Under the pieces are notes generated by a model, which saw only the letters and a program-made list of their open reading frames with translations, ran no database searches and had not been told where the DNA came from. The position numbers and the translations under genes were made by a program. Shown in pieces: positions 12,201 through 24,479 of a DNA stretch of 64,000 nucleotides. How positions within the stretch are numbered: position 1 is the stretch's first letter; each line of letters opens with the position of its first letter. Source of the stretch: Ehretia macrophylla (Eukaryota > Streptophyta > Magnoliopsida > Boraginales > Ehretiaceae); contig CM075769.1 in the NCBI GenBank assembly GCA_037974665.1, positions 24,615,139-24,679,138 on the forward strand. The letters run 5' to 3'.

Positions 12201-13745
12201 TAAAGAGTAGGAGATGCTTGAGGAAACTAGTTATTGGAAACTGGAGTTGACTCGAGATGGAGTTATGTGTGCACATTTGCAAATTCAACCTTTATTGCTG
12301 TCTCAGATTAGAGAAGCTCAACAACTTGATGTGAAGCTTCAGAAAATCAAGGATTAGATCACGGATGATCAATCGGACTTCAAATTACATGAAGATGGTA
12401 TTCTACAGTTTTGGAATAGAGTGTGTGTTCTTGATGAACCGGGTTTAAGGAAAAGAATTTTAGAGGAGGCTCACAATTCAAAGTACACCATTCATCCCAG
12501 TGGAAACATGATGTACCGGGATTTGAAACAATATTATTAATGGAACAACATGAAGATGGAGGTTGCCAAATTTATGTCCAGATGTTTGACTTGTTAGTAG
12601 GTGAAATCAGAGCATCAACGACCCGCAGGGTTACTTCAGCCGTTGGCAATACCAAAGTGGAAGTGAGAACATGTTATGATGGACTTCGTCACTAATTTAC
12701 CTAGGTTATCGAGAGATTGTGATGCGGTTTGGGTTGTCGTGGACCATTTGACTAAGACAACTCATTTTATACCGATGAGGAAGGGAGATGAACTTGTAAA
12801 GTTAGCGGATCTTTATTTGGATTAGATTGTTAAAATTCACAGGATTCCAACCAGTATTGTATCTAATAGGGATCTTCGGTTTACTTCTCAATTTTAGGAG
12901 CGTCTTCATGAAACTTTGGGTACAACGTTGAATTTCAGCATAACGTATCTTCTTCAGATCGACGGTCAGTCGGAGAGAACTATTCAGATTCTGGAAGATA
13001 TGCTCAGGGCTTATGTCTTGGACTTCGGGAAGAACTGGGAGAAACATCTACCACTAGCCAAGTTTGCCTATAACAATAGTTATCAAGTGCCTATTGGGAC
13101 GGCACCTTATGCAACTTTTTACGGGCGTAAATACCGATCACCTTTGTACTGGGATGAAGTAGGAGAGATGGAGGTTATTGATCCAACTATGATGCAGAAC
13201 TTCTAGAGAAGATTGAAAATGTTCTGTTAATCAGGCAGAGAATGCTGACAACACAGAGTAGATATAAGAATTATACTAATAAATGATGTCAGGATTTGGA
13301 GTTTTCAGTTGAAGATCGAGTCTTCTTGAAACTATCTCCTTGTAAGGGTTTTGCTCGTCATGGTAAAGGAAATAAATTGAGTCCAAAGTTTGCAGGGCCA
13401 TTTGAGATTATTTGCCGAGTGGGCAAGTTGGCGTATCGGTTAGATTTATCGCAAAATTTCTCTAATGTTCATGATGTTTTCCATGTGTCTACATTGAGGA
13501 AGTATTATCCAGATCCTTCTCATATTCTGGAACCAGAGCCGTTACAGCTTCGTGAGAATCTTACTTATGATGAACGACCAATTCGTATTCTAGATCAGAT
13601 GGATCGAGAGTTGAGATCGAAGAAGATTTCTATATTTAAAGTGTTGTGGAATCATCACAGTATAAAGGAAGCTACTTAGGAAAGAAGGAATCATATACAA
13701 CGACAATACCCAGATTTGTTCTGAGCAGCAAGTAAGAATTTCGAG
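9245..13745 (+). pseudogene. Gag-pol remnant of element B (broken)
   Basis: Parts in order: gag beginning MAGRPS with the conserved EWW-type capsid region (about 9430-9900), two CCHC knuckles (about 10284-10395), protease around GATHSF (about 10575), RT with LRLCIDY and IDDILVYS (about 11260-11600), RNase H (about 12000-12180), integrase with the zinc-binding HHCC region and core (about 12460-13210), and chromodomain (about 13560-13730). Order and motifs place it with chromodomain Ty3/gypsy. It is a fossil with roughly twenty breaks and cannot make a working polyprotein. Confidence 0.85.
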
Positions 13746-13759
13746 GGCGAAATTTCTTT

Positions 13760-13772
13760 AAGGGGAAGAAAA
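13760..13772 (+). promoter_or_regulatory. Polypurine tract of element B
   Basis: A purine run directly before the 3' LTR, in the position expected for plus-strand priming. Confidence 0.7.
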
Positions 13773-14961
13773 TATGAGACCCTGAAATTTGTCTTATTTG
13801 CAATTACGTGTTTTATTTGTTTAAATGCTATTAGAATTAATATGTATGTTTTTATATGTGATATTAAGTGATCTTAGATTAATTTTGCATTTAAAAGACA
13901 TTTGCAAAACAAATAACATGACTTTTCCATCTTCTTTTGCAAAATTGAGCATTATACCTTAGTGGTATGTAAATGTATGTTTATATATATTGTTGTCCCC
14001 AAATTATAGTCTATTAAATATATACTATAAGTTAGATTATTTATATATATGCATTGTAGGCAAAAATAACTAAAAACAACTAAGTTGACAACTTTGACCA
14101 AGATTTATTTTGTTGACTTTGCTTATATATATGCATAATACATACACTATTCACAAAACACCATCATTTCTCACCTAGTTGGCTGTGGGTTTCAAGGAGG
14201 AAGAAGTAATATTTTTCAAGGTTTTCAAAGTAAAATTTCACATGAAAACTTCATTTCAAAGCCAAATCACTTCATTCAAAGCTTGTTTTTTCTTGTTGGG
14301 CACCTAGCATTGCTTTGGATCAAAGGTGAGGGAAAAACTAGATCATTTTTTTAAAGTTCGTGTCAAATTTTTGTTGATGCATATTTAGTTGTTGTTTTGT
14401 TAAATTGCCTTAATATTATTGCTAGATAGGTACTATAGACCAACTTAATGTAATTATAGCTATTTTAAACGGTAGCAACATCTCTTTTTTATTTTCCATG
14501 TATTAAATTGATAATTTGTCTTATATTTTGCATAATTGTAGTTGTAGTTGTTGTTTTCAGGTTGTAGTTGCTGTTTTCAGGTTGTAGTTGCTTCTATAGA
14601 CTTGTTAATTATTGTGTAGTAATGTTTTAATGCCAAATTTTCAATTTGAATGCCATGCTAGAAGTCAAAAATTTCCGCCCTTGGTGCATGGCCATTTTGG
14701 ACTTGTTGGGCTTGTTCTGGATGGCTTTTGGTTGGTTTCTGATGAGGTTTATGTAGTTGCTTGAATGGTTAGGTGGTAGGAGAAGGTTCGGGGGTTGTTT
14801 GATTGCTAGATTATAAGTTATGTTGTTTAGAAGTTTGGGTAGTCTTTATTTGAAATGGCTAAGTGTTGTCTTTATGAGTTTGGTGTTGTTTGTGTGGTTG
14901 ATACTTGGGTTGGTGTTGAGTAGGCTCGGGTTTGAATGTATGTTGAAGTGTGTGTTGAGTT

Positions 14962-15502
14962 TGGATGACCTACTTTGTCATCTTACTTGGGTGTCTTAGT
15001 TGTTTAACTAATGTTTAGTTGTTTGAGTGTTGTTGAATTGGTTGTTGATTGTTGAAGTGCCGGAAGACAACCTTCTTTGTTGTTCTCTTGGAATATTAAG
15101 TGTTAAGTGTTAACTGTTGTGAGTCATGATAGTGTGTGTCACTTCTTGGGCGGTATCGAGCTTACCGGGTTGCATTGGCACAACTATCATATGCTATCCC
15201 CTATCTCGTGTGGTCGGAGAATGATCATAGAATCTGGGTCTAGATTGAAGTACTTCCAGAATGTATTATTGGGCGATATAAGAAGTTTGTTGAGATCGTG
15301 ATGACGTATGGAGCTACATCAACTAGTGTATCCTTTCCTTATTGCTTGGTTACTTGTGTTGCTTTAATTGTATTGTTGTTGATGTTTGTAATGTTCATTG
15401 CTCTTAGGGTGTTTTCCAAATGAAAGTGTTTCCAAAACTTCCTATTGAACCCTTGCTAAGCTTTGTTATATATAAGCTCACCCTCTTTGCTGACCTTTCA
15501 AG
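14962..15502 (+). other. Conserved LTR hairpin module, element B 3' LTR (partly decayed)
   Basis: HP1 is intact (TGGATGAC, loop CTACTTT, GTCATCTT). A second hairpin near 15063-15092 has arms GACAAC and GTTGTT. The closing stem is nearly perfect. The pre-acceptor hairpin has lost pairing, as expected in an old copy. Confidence 0.5.
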
Positions 15503-15593
15503 TGTAACTAAGCAGGATCCTGGGTATATTCCTCAGAAAGCTAAGAATGAGCCTTTTGTTGATGAGTCCAATGTGCCAGAGTCTTATCCATGA
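15503..15593 (+). CDS. Short LTR-encoded peptide frame (family B, 3' LTR)
   Basis: The frame reads PGYIPQKAKNEPFVDESNV and then PESYP before TGA. It is the uninterrupted counterpart of the frame split at 4971. Compared with families A and F it keeps the GY.P, VDES and PES.P positions. Confidence 0.3.
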
Positions 15594-16009
15594 GTCTATG
15601 CTGGAGTGTCTCATGTGTTGTCTTGAATTTTGTAACATGTTGTATAATATTAAGCTTCAGAGTTTGTAGTGTATAACATACTATAAAATTAGTAGATTGT
15701 ATAATGCTAGTTTAGTAGTCTTTCTTTTGGAATATGAATAGGTTGCTAGATTAGCTTATCATCTATTTTGCATATGTATAGTGTAGCTTGATGTATGTTG
15801 TTGAGACGGAGGCATTATGTTTGTTGTTTAAATGTTGGTTGATTGGTTTATGAAGTTGTTGGATGTGTTGTTTGTTGTTGGAGTTGTGGTTGGTTGTGGA
15901 GTGTTTGTAGAGAACCGGTTTAGGGTTCCGTTGTCCATATTACAGACATTATAATGCCGAAATTCTGCAGCGTCCTGACTGATAATAAGTAGAGTCATGT
16001 TGGGTCGTG

Positions 16010-16093
16010 TTCAAACTAGAGCTTATGCCGTGGATCTGCAAGCTCATGATGAAGGTAAGAATTGCGAACACAATTGTTTTCAGGGGCGGAGAA
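16010..16093 (+). other. 84-bp interior between two LTRs, with gag-like scrap and polypurine tract
   Basis: It begins with sequence matching the gag segment RAYAVDL found in the A, B and F elements, followed by the pol-end type AAGAATTGCGAACACAATT and a purine tract (16081-16093). It is the leftover interior of a rearranged element. Confidence 0.6.
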
Positions 16094-18295
16094 TGTGAGA
16101 CCCCAAAGTTGACTTATTTGCAATTACATGTTCTCACCTGTTTAAATGATATTAGAATTAATATATATGTGCTACTAAATGATCTTAGATTAATGTGCAT
16201 TTAAAAGACATTTGAAAAACAAATAACATGACTTTTCACCTTCTTTTGCAAAATTATGCATTGTACTTTGATTGTATGTAATTGTATGCTTATATATAAT
16301 TGTTGTCCCCAAAAATACTTTACTAAATATATAGTATATGTTAGATTATTTATATATGACTATTTTAATGCAAAAATCAACTAAAAACACTAAAATTGCC
16401 AACTTTGACCAAGACTTCTTGCTTTGACTTTGTATTTAACTTAATATATACACCAAAATCAGCCAAAACACCACAAATACATACTCAAAAACATGAGCCT
16501 TGAAGGAAGAAAGAAAAATAGTATTTTTCAAGGGTTTTCAATATTTTTTGAAGAAAAAAACTCAATTCAAGGCCAAATCCTTCCATTCAAAGCTTGCTTT
16601 TGATTGTTGGGCTTGCATTCTACCTATTTCTAGCCTTAGTTTGCATCAAATTTGAGGGAAAAACTAGATCATTTTTTAAAGTTTATGTCAAATTTTTATT
16701 GTTGCATATATAGTTGTTAGTTTGTTAAATTGACTTAAGATGTTGTTAGTTAGGTGTTGTAAACCAATTTAGTGTAATTATAGCCATTTTAAACAGTAGG
16801 AAGATGTATTTTTATTTTTCATGTATTATATTGGTAATTTGGTTAATATTTTGAATAATTGTAGTTGTAGTAGTTGTTTTCAAGTTGTTGTTGCTTCTAT
16901 AGGCTTGTTAATTATTGTGTAGTAATGTTATAATGCCAAATTTCAATTGAATGTCATGGTAGAAGTCAAAAATTTCAGCCCATAGTGCATTGCCATTTTG
17001 GACTTGTTGGGATTGTTTTAGATGGCTTTTGGTTGGTTTTTAAGGGGGTTTATGTAGTTGCTTGAGTGGTTAGGTGGTAGGAGAAGTTTCGGGGGTTGTT
17101 TGATTGATAGATTGCAAGTTATATTATTTAGAAGTTTGGGTTGTCTTTCTTTGATTTAGCTAAGTGTTGTCTTTAAGTGTTTGGTGTTGTTGGTGTCGTT
17201 GATACTTGGGTTGGAGTTAAGTAGGCCCAAGTTTGAATGTGTGTTGAAGTGTTTGTTGAGTTTGGATGGCCTACTTTGTCATCTAACTTGGGTGTCTTAG
17301 TTGTTTAACTAATGTTGAGTTGTTGATTGTTGAAGTGATGTTTAATTGATTGTTGAATGTTGAAGTACTGGGAAACAACCTACTTTGTTGTCCTCTCGAA
17401 ATGTTAAGTGTAAAGTGTTATCTGTTGTGAGTCGTGATAATGTTGTGTCACCTCAGGCAGTATTGGACTTGCCGGGTTGCATTGGCACTATCATGTGTTA
17501 TCCCCTATCCTACATGATCAGAGGATGTTCATGGGGTATGGGTCTAGGTTTGTGTATTTCCGGAATGCATTTGGTACATGGGTAGGGTTCGTGATTGGTG
17601 CACGGGGAGAACGATTTCAACAGAACGAGTGTATCATATCCTTATTTGATTGGTTACTTTTATTGTTATATTTGTATTGTTGTTGATGCTTGTTGTGTTT
17701 TCAATGTTCCTAGGGTGTTTTCCAAATGAAAGTGTTTTCAAAATCTCCTATTGAACCCTCACTGAGCGTTGTTATATATAAGCTCACCCTCTTAGCTGTC
17801 CTTTCAGGTGTTCCAGATTTAGGGTACGTTTAATATGTGCTGTCAGATAATGTGGACAAGCCCGAGGCTTGAATGCTTGCTTGGATGCTTTATATGTTGT
17901 CCTTGAATTTTATAATGTGTTGTATTGTATAAAGTTTCAAAGTTTGTAATGTATAACTTAACTTAAGGATAATAGGTTGTATAATGCTAGTTTAGTCTTT
18001 CTTTTGGAATATGAGTAGGTTGCTAGACTAGTTTAATATCTATTTTGCATATGTAAAGTATGGTTTATGTATGTTGTTGAGATGGAGTCATTGTATCTTG
18101 TTGTTTAGATGTTGGTTGGTTGGTTTATGAAAGTTGTTGAAGTTGTTGTTGGAGTTGTTGTTGGAGTTGTGGTTGTTTGAGAAGTGTTTGTAGAGAACCT
18201 GTTTAAGGTTCTGTTGTCCATATTACATATGTTATAATGCCAAAATTCCACCGCATCTTAACTGATCATAAGTGGGGTCCTGTTGGGGCATGACA
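16094..18295 (+). mobile_element. LTR C (diverged relative of family B)
   Basis: 2,202 bp from TGTGAGACCCC to GGGCATGACA. It aligns with LTR B throughout but with clearly more differences than the two B LTRs show. Leader, hairpin module and LTR end are recognisable. No primer-binding site follows. Confidence 0.75.
17273..17807 (+). other. Conserved LTR hairpin module, LTR C
   Basis: HP1 TGGATGGC, loop CTACTTT, GTCATCTA (17273-17295), with a G.U where family B has A.U. A second CTACTTT loop lies near 17375-17400 with ACAAC/GTTGT arms. HP3 TGAGC/GCTCA (17763-17786) lies 21 nt before TTTCAG|G at 17807. Confidence 0.5.
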
Positions 18296-19564
18296 TGAGG
18301 CATTAGTTTATGGGATGATAACCAAGTAGTGTTAAGTTGAGGAGAATTGAAGTATTTTAAGAGTTCAAACGGTTTTTCCACTATATGTTTATTATTGTTC
18401 CTTGAGGTTGATTCATAATTAAAGAGTTAACTTGAAGATGAATAAAGGTCTTGGGAATTTAAAGTGATCAGTTGAATTAGATGATTCAAATCGTTAATTT
18501 CATTCTTACTATGGTGATGACTATCATGTTTGAGGTATGTAGTACATATTCTAAAACCTGAGTTTACGGTAGGTGAACTTGACATCTTTATCCTCATTTG
18601 GTATTAGCTTCATTGCCCGTTATCGAAATATTTATTCCTTCTATGATTGTTGCTTTGCTTATTCGACTGATCCTTTTGACATTCACTATTCCCTTTTCAT
18701 TCCTTTGCTTCTTCTTGAGAACAATTTGGACCTTCTTGATATCTCATTTGTCTTTGTCTTCAAGTTTAGTTTAGACTATTGGAAGAGAGGATTCTGTACT
18801 CATTGTCATTGTTTATATTCTTCGATGTCTGCTTTAATTTCATATGTTGGACTTGTTCATTCATTGCTAAGACATTCTTTCCTTTTTCCAATTGTTATTT
18901 CTTTTACTGGCATTGGTTCTATGTGGTGATTGTTAATGGCCCCACGAACGTATTGTTCATATTCATTCAACCATCTTTTATACAAGTGAATTGGACTTCC
19001 TTAGTATATCATTCTTCCTGTGCTAATTTTACCAATTCTTTGCACTCGTTGAATGATCTCTTTTGAGAATCTATCATTCAAATTTGTGGATTTTTCCATC
19101 ATGTTTATTGTTTCTACTCCATGACATTTATACTTGCCTTTCATATCATTTATTTCGAGATCTTCCATTTGTTCCATATCTCGAGTTATTGACTTCTATG
19201 ATAATTATTGACACCCTGTCACTAACCTATCAAACTCCCTAAACTCACTTAGCTTCTTGGATAAATGATTATTGGGTTTACTCGGTCCTCTCTATCTTTG
19301 TTCACAAGAATCTTTCGTGAGCCATAAGATTTTACATTCTTCAGTAGACTACTTGCCTTTTATAGGTTCCGAACCCTGGGATGAAATTGGTTATGATCAT
19401 AATGTGTATATATGTTTGAACTTGGTGTCTTGAGCCGGAGTTATAAAATGTGATTCTTTGAGAGTTTTGTAAATGGATGTTGGATTTAGCTTGTTCGCGT
19501 GAATGACAAAGAAGAACTAGAATAAAGGAATTGTGAGGACGCAATTCTGTTAATGTGGGAAGGA
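18296..19564 (+). other. Non-coding interior remnant before LTR G
   Basis: About 1.27 kb, T-rich, with no gag, RT or integrase motif. The hydrophobic Phe/Leu/Ser-rich frames in 18573-19066 look like chance products of T-rich repeats. The end, GTGAGGACGCAATT plus a purine run, matches pol-end/polypurine sequence before other LTRs, so this is probably the 3' interior of the element that LTR G closes. Confidence 0.5.
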
Positions 19565-21490
19565 TGTAAGGCTCCGCACGAAACCCTATATGTATTTATA
19601 CCATTTAATGCGTGTCTATAATGTTTAGTGAGAAAATACATCGTTTTACGTGCAAGAGGATTTTAAGAGACTAAGACTTATATGAGTTTTCAATTTTGAC
19701 ATAATTAAAGTACTTATATTATTAGTCATTTAGGATTTTAGGTATGATTGCCGATTAAACCTCTTAAGACTTGTCAATTAAGTACTGACTGAGTAGTAAT
19801 CAAACAAAATAAAATAGTAGAAATATGTAGGTAGTGGCCGGCTAGATGCAAAGTGAGAAGGAAGAGAAATAAAAGAAAAAGAAAGAAAAAAAATCAAGAC
19901 ATTTAGACATTAGAAGCTTTTACATGCAATTGTCTCGTTTAGCGTGCACTTGCGTACATTAATGTTAATTTGGGTGTTTTAGGTATCGTACAAAATAATT
20001 AAATATTACCAATTAGAAATTAAGTAACTAGATTAGTAAATAGACAACTAGAATTGGAAACTAGAAGATAAGCAATTAGTTGGAGGGCATGTTGGTCATT
20101 TGGTATTTATAAGAAATATCCTACCTACCTTTGTCTTCAAAAAACTAAACAAAAACACAAACAACATACACAAACACTTAAAATCGGATGAAGCACACAA
20201 ATATACACACACACGGCTGAAAGGAAAGTAAAGAAAAAGAAGAAGAGGAAGGAAGGAGAAATAGGAAGAGAAAAGAGAAGAGAAAGGAGGAAAGACTAGG
20301 AAACTTGCTTGTTCTTGCTCCATCTTGCTAAACCACCACTTGTTCTTCCATCCAAACATCATGAAGGTGGGGAGTATTTCAAAGATTAAAGCATAATATT
20401 GCATGATAATTTTATGAATATGCTTGAATGTTCTTATGATAGCTGTTCTGCGCACCAACTATTTTGAGGCTATTTGGATAGGCAAATGTTGATGAAATTG
20501 TTTGATTTTGGAGTGTATTACACTAGACTTATAGTGGAACAAAGTTTGTGTTGGGAGTTTGTTGAGATTGAGTCGTCATGAAGCTCATTTTAACTCATTT
20601 ACGTGAGGCTACAGTAATAAGTTATGAACAAACCCCATGGTAGAAGTTTCGGTTTTTCCTGGGCGGCATCGGGCTTGTCAGGATGGTCTGGGCTACCATG
20701 GTTTTGGGTTGCCTTCGGAGTACCTTCTTGTTTGGCGGGTTTGGGAAAGATATCGATAGAAGATTAGAGACTAGCTATCTCCAGCAAATGCTCATGCAAC
20801 TGTATCCTTTTACTATATGGTTCCTATTCTCGCTTGGTCTCTAGAGGTCCTCAGAGAGTTGAGTTGTTGCTTGTTATTATATTTAATTCCATTTCTTGTT
20901 ACAAGATCATATTTGCATGGCAGTTGATTGCTTGTTATCATGTTAATATGTTTATACTTGTCCTTATTGATGTTCAATACCATGTAATTTCTATTCATAG
21001 GTTGTATTCATGTGTACATGGCATATTTTCTTCAAATGTTTTCGAAATACAAAATAATTGCAAAAATTCACGTTCCCTTTACTCCTCGCTGAGCTAGGTG
21101 TAGCTCATCCTTTTTTTATCATCACAGGTTGTTCGAGTTATAAGCAGAAGGTTGACTTTTACAAGTGGATTATGCATTTGATGGTTGTATGTGAAGGAAT
21201 ATGTTTGTGACATTAGTCTTTAGTGATGAAGTTTGCATAATATGTATTATTTAAATTGATATAATAGTTAGATGTTGTATTTAGGACATTTTGGATTCAA
21301 TAGACTTAATGTAATTGCAATTTTGTATATTTAGGATTTAGTATTTGGGAAGTAATTATTCAATAGTCTTGATGTATTGAATTGTGGTTAATAGCGCTCG
21401 AACTTTTGTAATTGTGACTTAGCTAACTTAGGATGAATGATCTTCTTAAGCCCGTGGCATCACGATCCCAAGAATTCTTTTGGATATTAC
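19565..21490 (+). mobile_element. LTR G
   Basis: About 1,926 bp from TGTAAGGCTCC to just before TGGTATCAGAG. It shares the common layout: TATTTATAAG (about 20104), CA- and GA-rich leader (20150-20300), donor-like AAG|GTGGGG (about 20367), GC motif GGGCGGCATCGGGCTTGTC, hairpins and acceptor CACAG|G at 21127. A purine tract precedes it and a primer site follows, so it sits between two interiors. The right end is approximate. Confidence 0.7.
20635..21127 (+). other. Conserved LTR hairpin module, LTR G
   Basis: The closing stem is a perfect nine-pair CCATGGTAG (20635-20643)/CTACCATGG (20693-20701) around GGGCGGCATCGGGCTTGTC. HP3 is a perfect TGAGCTA/TAGCTCA with loop GGTG (21090-21107), ending 20 nt before CACAG|G. 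No CTACTTT hairpin was found. Confidence 0.6.
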
Positions 21491-21589
21491 TGTGGTATCA
21501 GAGACTGTACTAGTGATTAAAAGATGGGGTCGTGACTTCCAAAATCATGTAAGAATTGCAAGGACGCAATTAGTTTAAAGGGGAGAGAA
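21491..21589 (+). other. 99-bp interior: primer-binding site next to polypurine tract
   Basis: TGGTATCAGAGA (21493-21504) is a primer-binding site. The pol-end type AAGAATTGCAAGGACGCAATT and a purine tract (21577-21589) follow within 100 bp. No coding room remains between them. Confidence 0.65.
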
Positions 21590-24479
21590 TGTGACACCCG
21601 AGCTCGGAAATAATTTTATTTTATTTAATTTGATACATATTTTCCTTAACTGACTTATTTCTTGAGTACGTTCATCGATAATTTTATGCATAGCATTTCA
21701 GGAGCGTAGAATTATTGTGAAAAGTATATCGCATGAATAGTAAAATGTGTAGACTTTAATTGGGCCAATAGAAGACTAGATTATGCGTTGGGCCTATTTG
21801 AACTACAACTAACTAATTAATTAAAAGCCCAACCCAAGCCCATATTAGCCAATTAGCATTTATAATAGCAAAAATTGAACAAAAATCAAAGAAAAAAAAA
21901 AGAGTAGGATCGGGTGAGAGAGGGAGAGAGAGAAAGGGAAGGGAAAAATTAAGGCTTTGTATTGGAGAAGAAAAGATAGCTATTAGAGGAAGATTGAAGT
22001 GGTTTTGTGCATCTCCAAAGCTAATTCCTTGTATTTCTACTAAGTATTGATGAAGGGATCATCCTTATTTGTATTTTTGAGTTGTTATCTTACTAGTATT
22101 ATATATGATATAATGTAGTTAGTTGATATATGAACGATACAAGCATGCAATGTTAGTTATTTAGAGTGTAGAGTAGTCTTTTGACCTTATAATGCTTGTG
22201 TATTTAATGTTGATTGTAGTTTTAGTTGTATGCTTGTAGAACTTGAGTCAGTGTTTATAGTTGTAGCTAAAGTGTTTGAATAAATGTCTAAGTAAAGTAA
22301 TTGAACTAAATGCATAGCATATCAAGTGAAATAGCTAATCAAACAAGCAAAATAGCAAAACGTGCAATCGTGCATTTGTGTGTAGGGGGCATGGCTGGCC
22401 AGCCTACCGGCGCCAGTGCTGGCTAGTCTAGTGACAGTCATAGCAGCTCCCTGTCGTGGCTGTTCCCCTCCCTCCTTGACCCCAAATTGCTATATAAGAT
22501 GCTATATTATCTGTTAAGTTATGCTCTAATGACTACTAGTTGGTATGACATAGTTTAGCTTGATTAATCTTGAGCTTTGGAAGGGTTTTAATGTGCTATT
22601 GTAATAGTCTTGATTGGGAAATGGATAGTCTAATTGCCAAAGAGTGCTATGTTACTTGTATGTAACTGATTGGAGTAGTAAAGAGTGGGTTTATTACATG
22701 ATTGCTTGAGCTATGAATTGGAACATGTTTTATTGTATATCTTGATTGCTAATGGTTATGTGCGAGGACAACCTACTTTGTTGTTCCTCATATATGTATT
22801 TATTGGATTATGTGTTAAATGCTATCGAATATCGTGTTAAGTGCTATATCGTGGTTCTCGTATCGATGGTTGAAACCAAATCGTTTAGGACTAATGTTTT
22901 GGGCCTCCCTATGCGGCATTGGGCTTGCCAGTTGTTGGTTGCTCAACCTCCGTGCCCTATTCCCTCACCTACTTGGTTTGGAGATTACTAGGGGTGTTAG
23001 GTCATAGGTATATTGGGGTACATCCAGAGTACACCCACTGGAGTTTGGGATTGCCAGCATTATAGTGTTCATGTTCGTGATTGTGAACGAGATCGTGATT
23101 GTGAAACCCCACTTTCCTGCTTATCTCGTTTTACGTGTTATACCTCGTTTTGTGTACATATGATATGTTTATGTGCTATAGGACCTAGAAAGTTATAATT
23201 TTGATGTCAATACTTCTAATACGTGCTAAATGTGCATTAATGAAATTTTCATCAAAAACGGGATCAGAAATTTTATCGTCGTCTTTTAGTGAATAGTATT
23301 TTGGACGCACGTCTGCTAAAATTTTGAAACTGGTCTTTTTAACCCTTCTAGACCTAGTCCGCGGACTTTAATAGACCTGTGTTTGATGAAAACGGTTTTA
23401 AAATCGGCTTAAGAATTTATTAGGGTTTTTTACACCGACTTTTGCGAAAATCGAGTTTTAAGCCGACTCGGGTGAAATTGTTGGATTGTAAAACTTCTTG
23501 TCACCTAAAAATAATCCACTTGAGATATCTTGGGGGTTGCATAATTATTTTGAGCCTTGGTGAGCAATAAAATGAGTTTAAAGTCAATAAAACACAAAAA
23601 TTAACTAGTTTTTATAACTTAAACTATTTTATATACTAACTATTTATGCTCACACAAGTTACACACACTCACACAACACAAAAACACCATCACAAACACA
23701 CACATTGCCGTGAGAGGAAGGAGAGAAAAAGAAAAGAGATTTCAAAGCTTTTCAATCCAATTTTTCAAAGAAAAACTTGGTTTTTGTCCATAGAACTTCG
23801 CACCGACTTGGATTCTGCTTGTTGGGCACGCACTTCACGCATTCCTAGGCTTATATCGCATCAAAGGTGAGAGAAAAATTCTAGATCTCAAAATGTCATT
23901 TTTATACTTTTGCTCATAAATGAAAATTTAACCGTTAGAATTGAAATATGATGATAGATTATTGCTCCTTGCATGCTAGGGATCATTTTGATGCAATACT
24001 ACGAATTTCTGTCGGATGTAGCATAATTTTTATTTTTCGGGTATTTAATTTTGATTAAAATGTTCAAAGTTGAATTAAATGAGTTGTGTTGATCGAAATC
24101 GATTGCCGTCGATTTTTAAATACTTGATAATTACGTGTTAGCACTGTTGTAATGCCGAATTTTCGATTACATTGTTCGTGTGAAAATCCAGAAAATCCAG
24201 CCAAGATATCCTGGGGTTTTAGGGTTATCGGGCATGATTTGGAGGTGTTATGGTGGATTTCCGAGAGGGCTAATGTAGTAGGTTGTATGGGTGAGTGATA
24301 GAAACTGATTTGGCAATGTTTGGATTAGTAGAATGTAAGTTATGAATTTTAGAAGTTTAGGTTGTCATTCTTTAATTTCTTGAACGATGCCTTTAGATGA
24401 TTGGGTTGTGTTTGAGTGTTGAATGGTGAATTGTTGATGAGTAATTTAGGGTTTAATTGTGTATATAATGCATGTCTGG

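Larger units (their letters stand above)
3184..16009 (+). mobile_element. Element B: broken Ty3/gypsy chromovirus (Tekay-like)
   Basis: Two LTRs starting TGTGAGACCCTG (second copy eroded), a primer-binding site, a gag-pol remnant and a polypurine tract are in the usual order. The 5' LTR is split by solo LTR K. By eye the LTRs differ by several percent plus indels, so the copy is probably a few million years old under usual plant rates. The interior carries roughly twenty breaks. The right end abuts a different LTR fragment without a matching target duplication, so the right flank has been rearranged. Confidence 0.85.
13773..16009 (+). mobile_element. 3' LTR of element B
   Basis: Homologous to 3184-8992 without the K insertion, about 2,237 bp. 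It keeps the leader, donor-like CAAAG|GTGAG (14325/14326), HP1 (14962-14984) and closing stem CATGATAG/CTATCAT (15125-15132 and 15184-15190). HP3 is decayed here. The right end runs straight into gag-like sequence. Confidence 0.8.

Noticed and set aside
18573-19066. Overlapping Phe/Leu/Ser-rich ORFs
   Set aside because: T-rich non-coding interior read in two frames. No motif, and no sign of a host gene.
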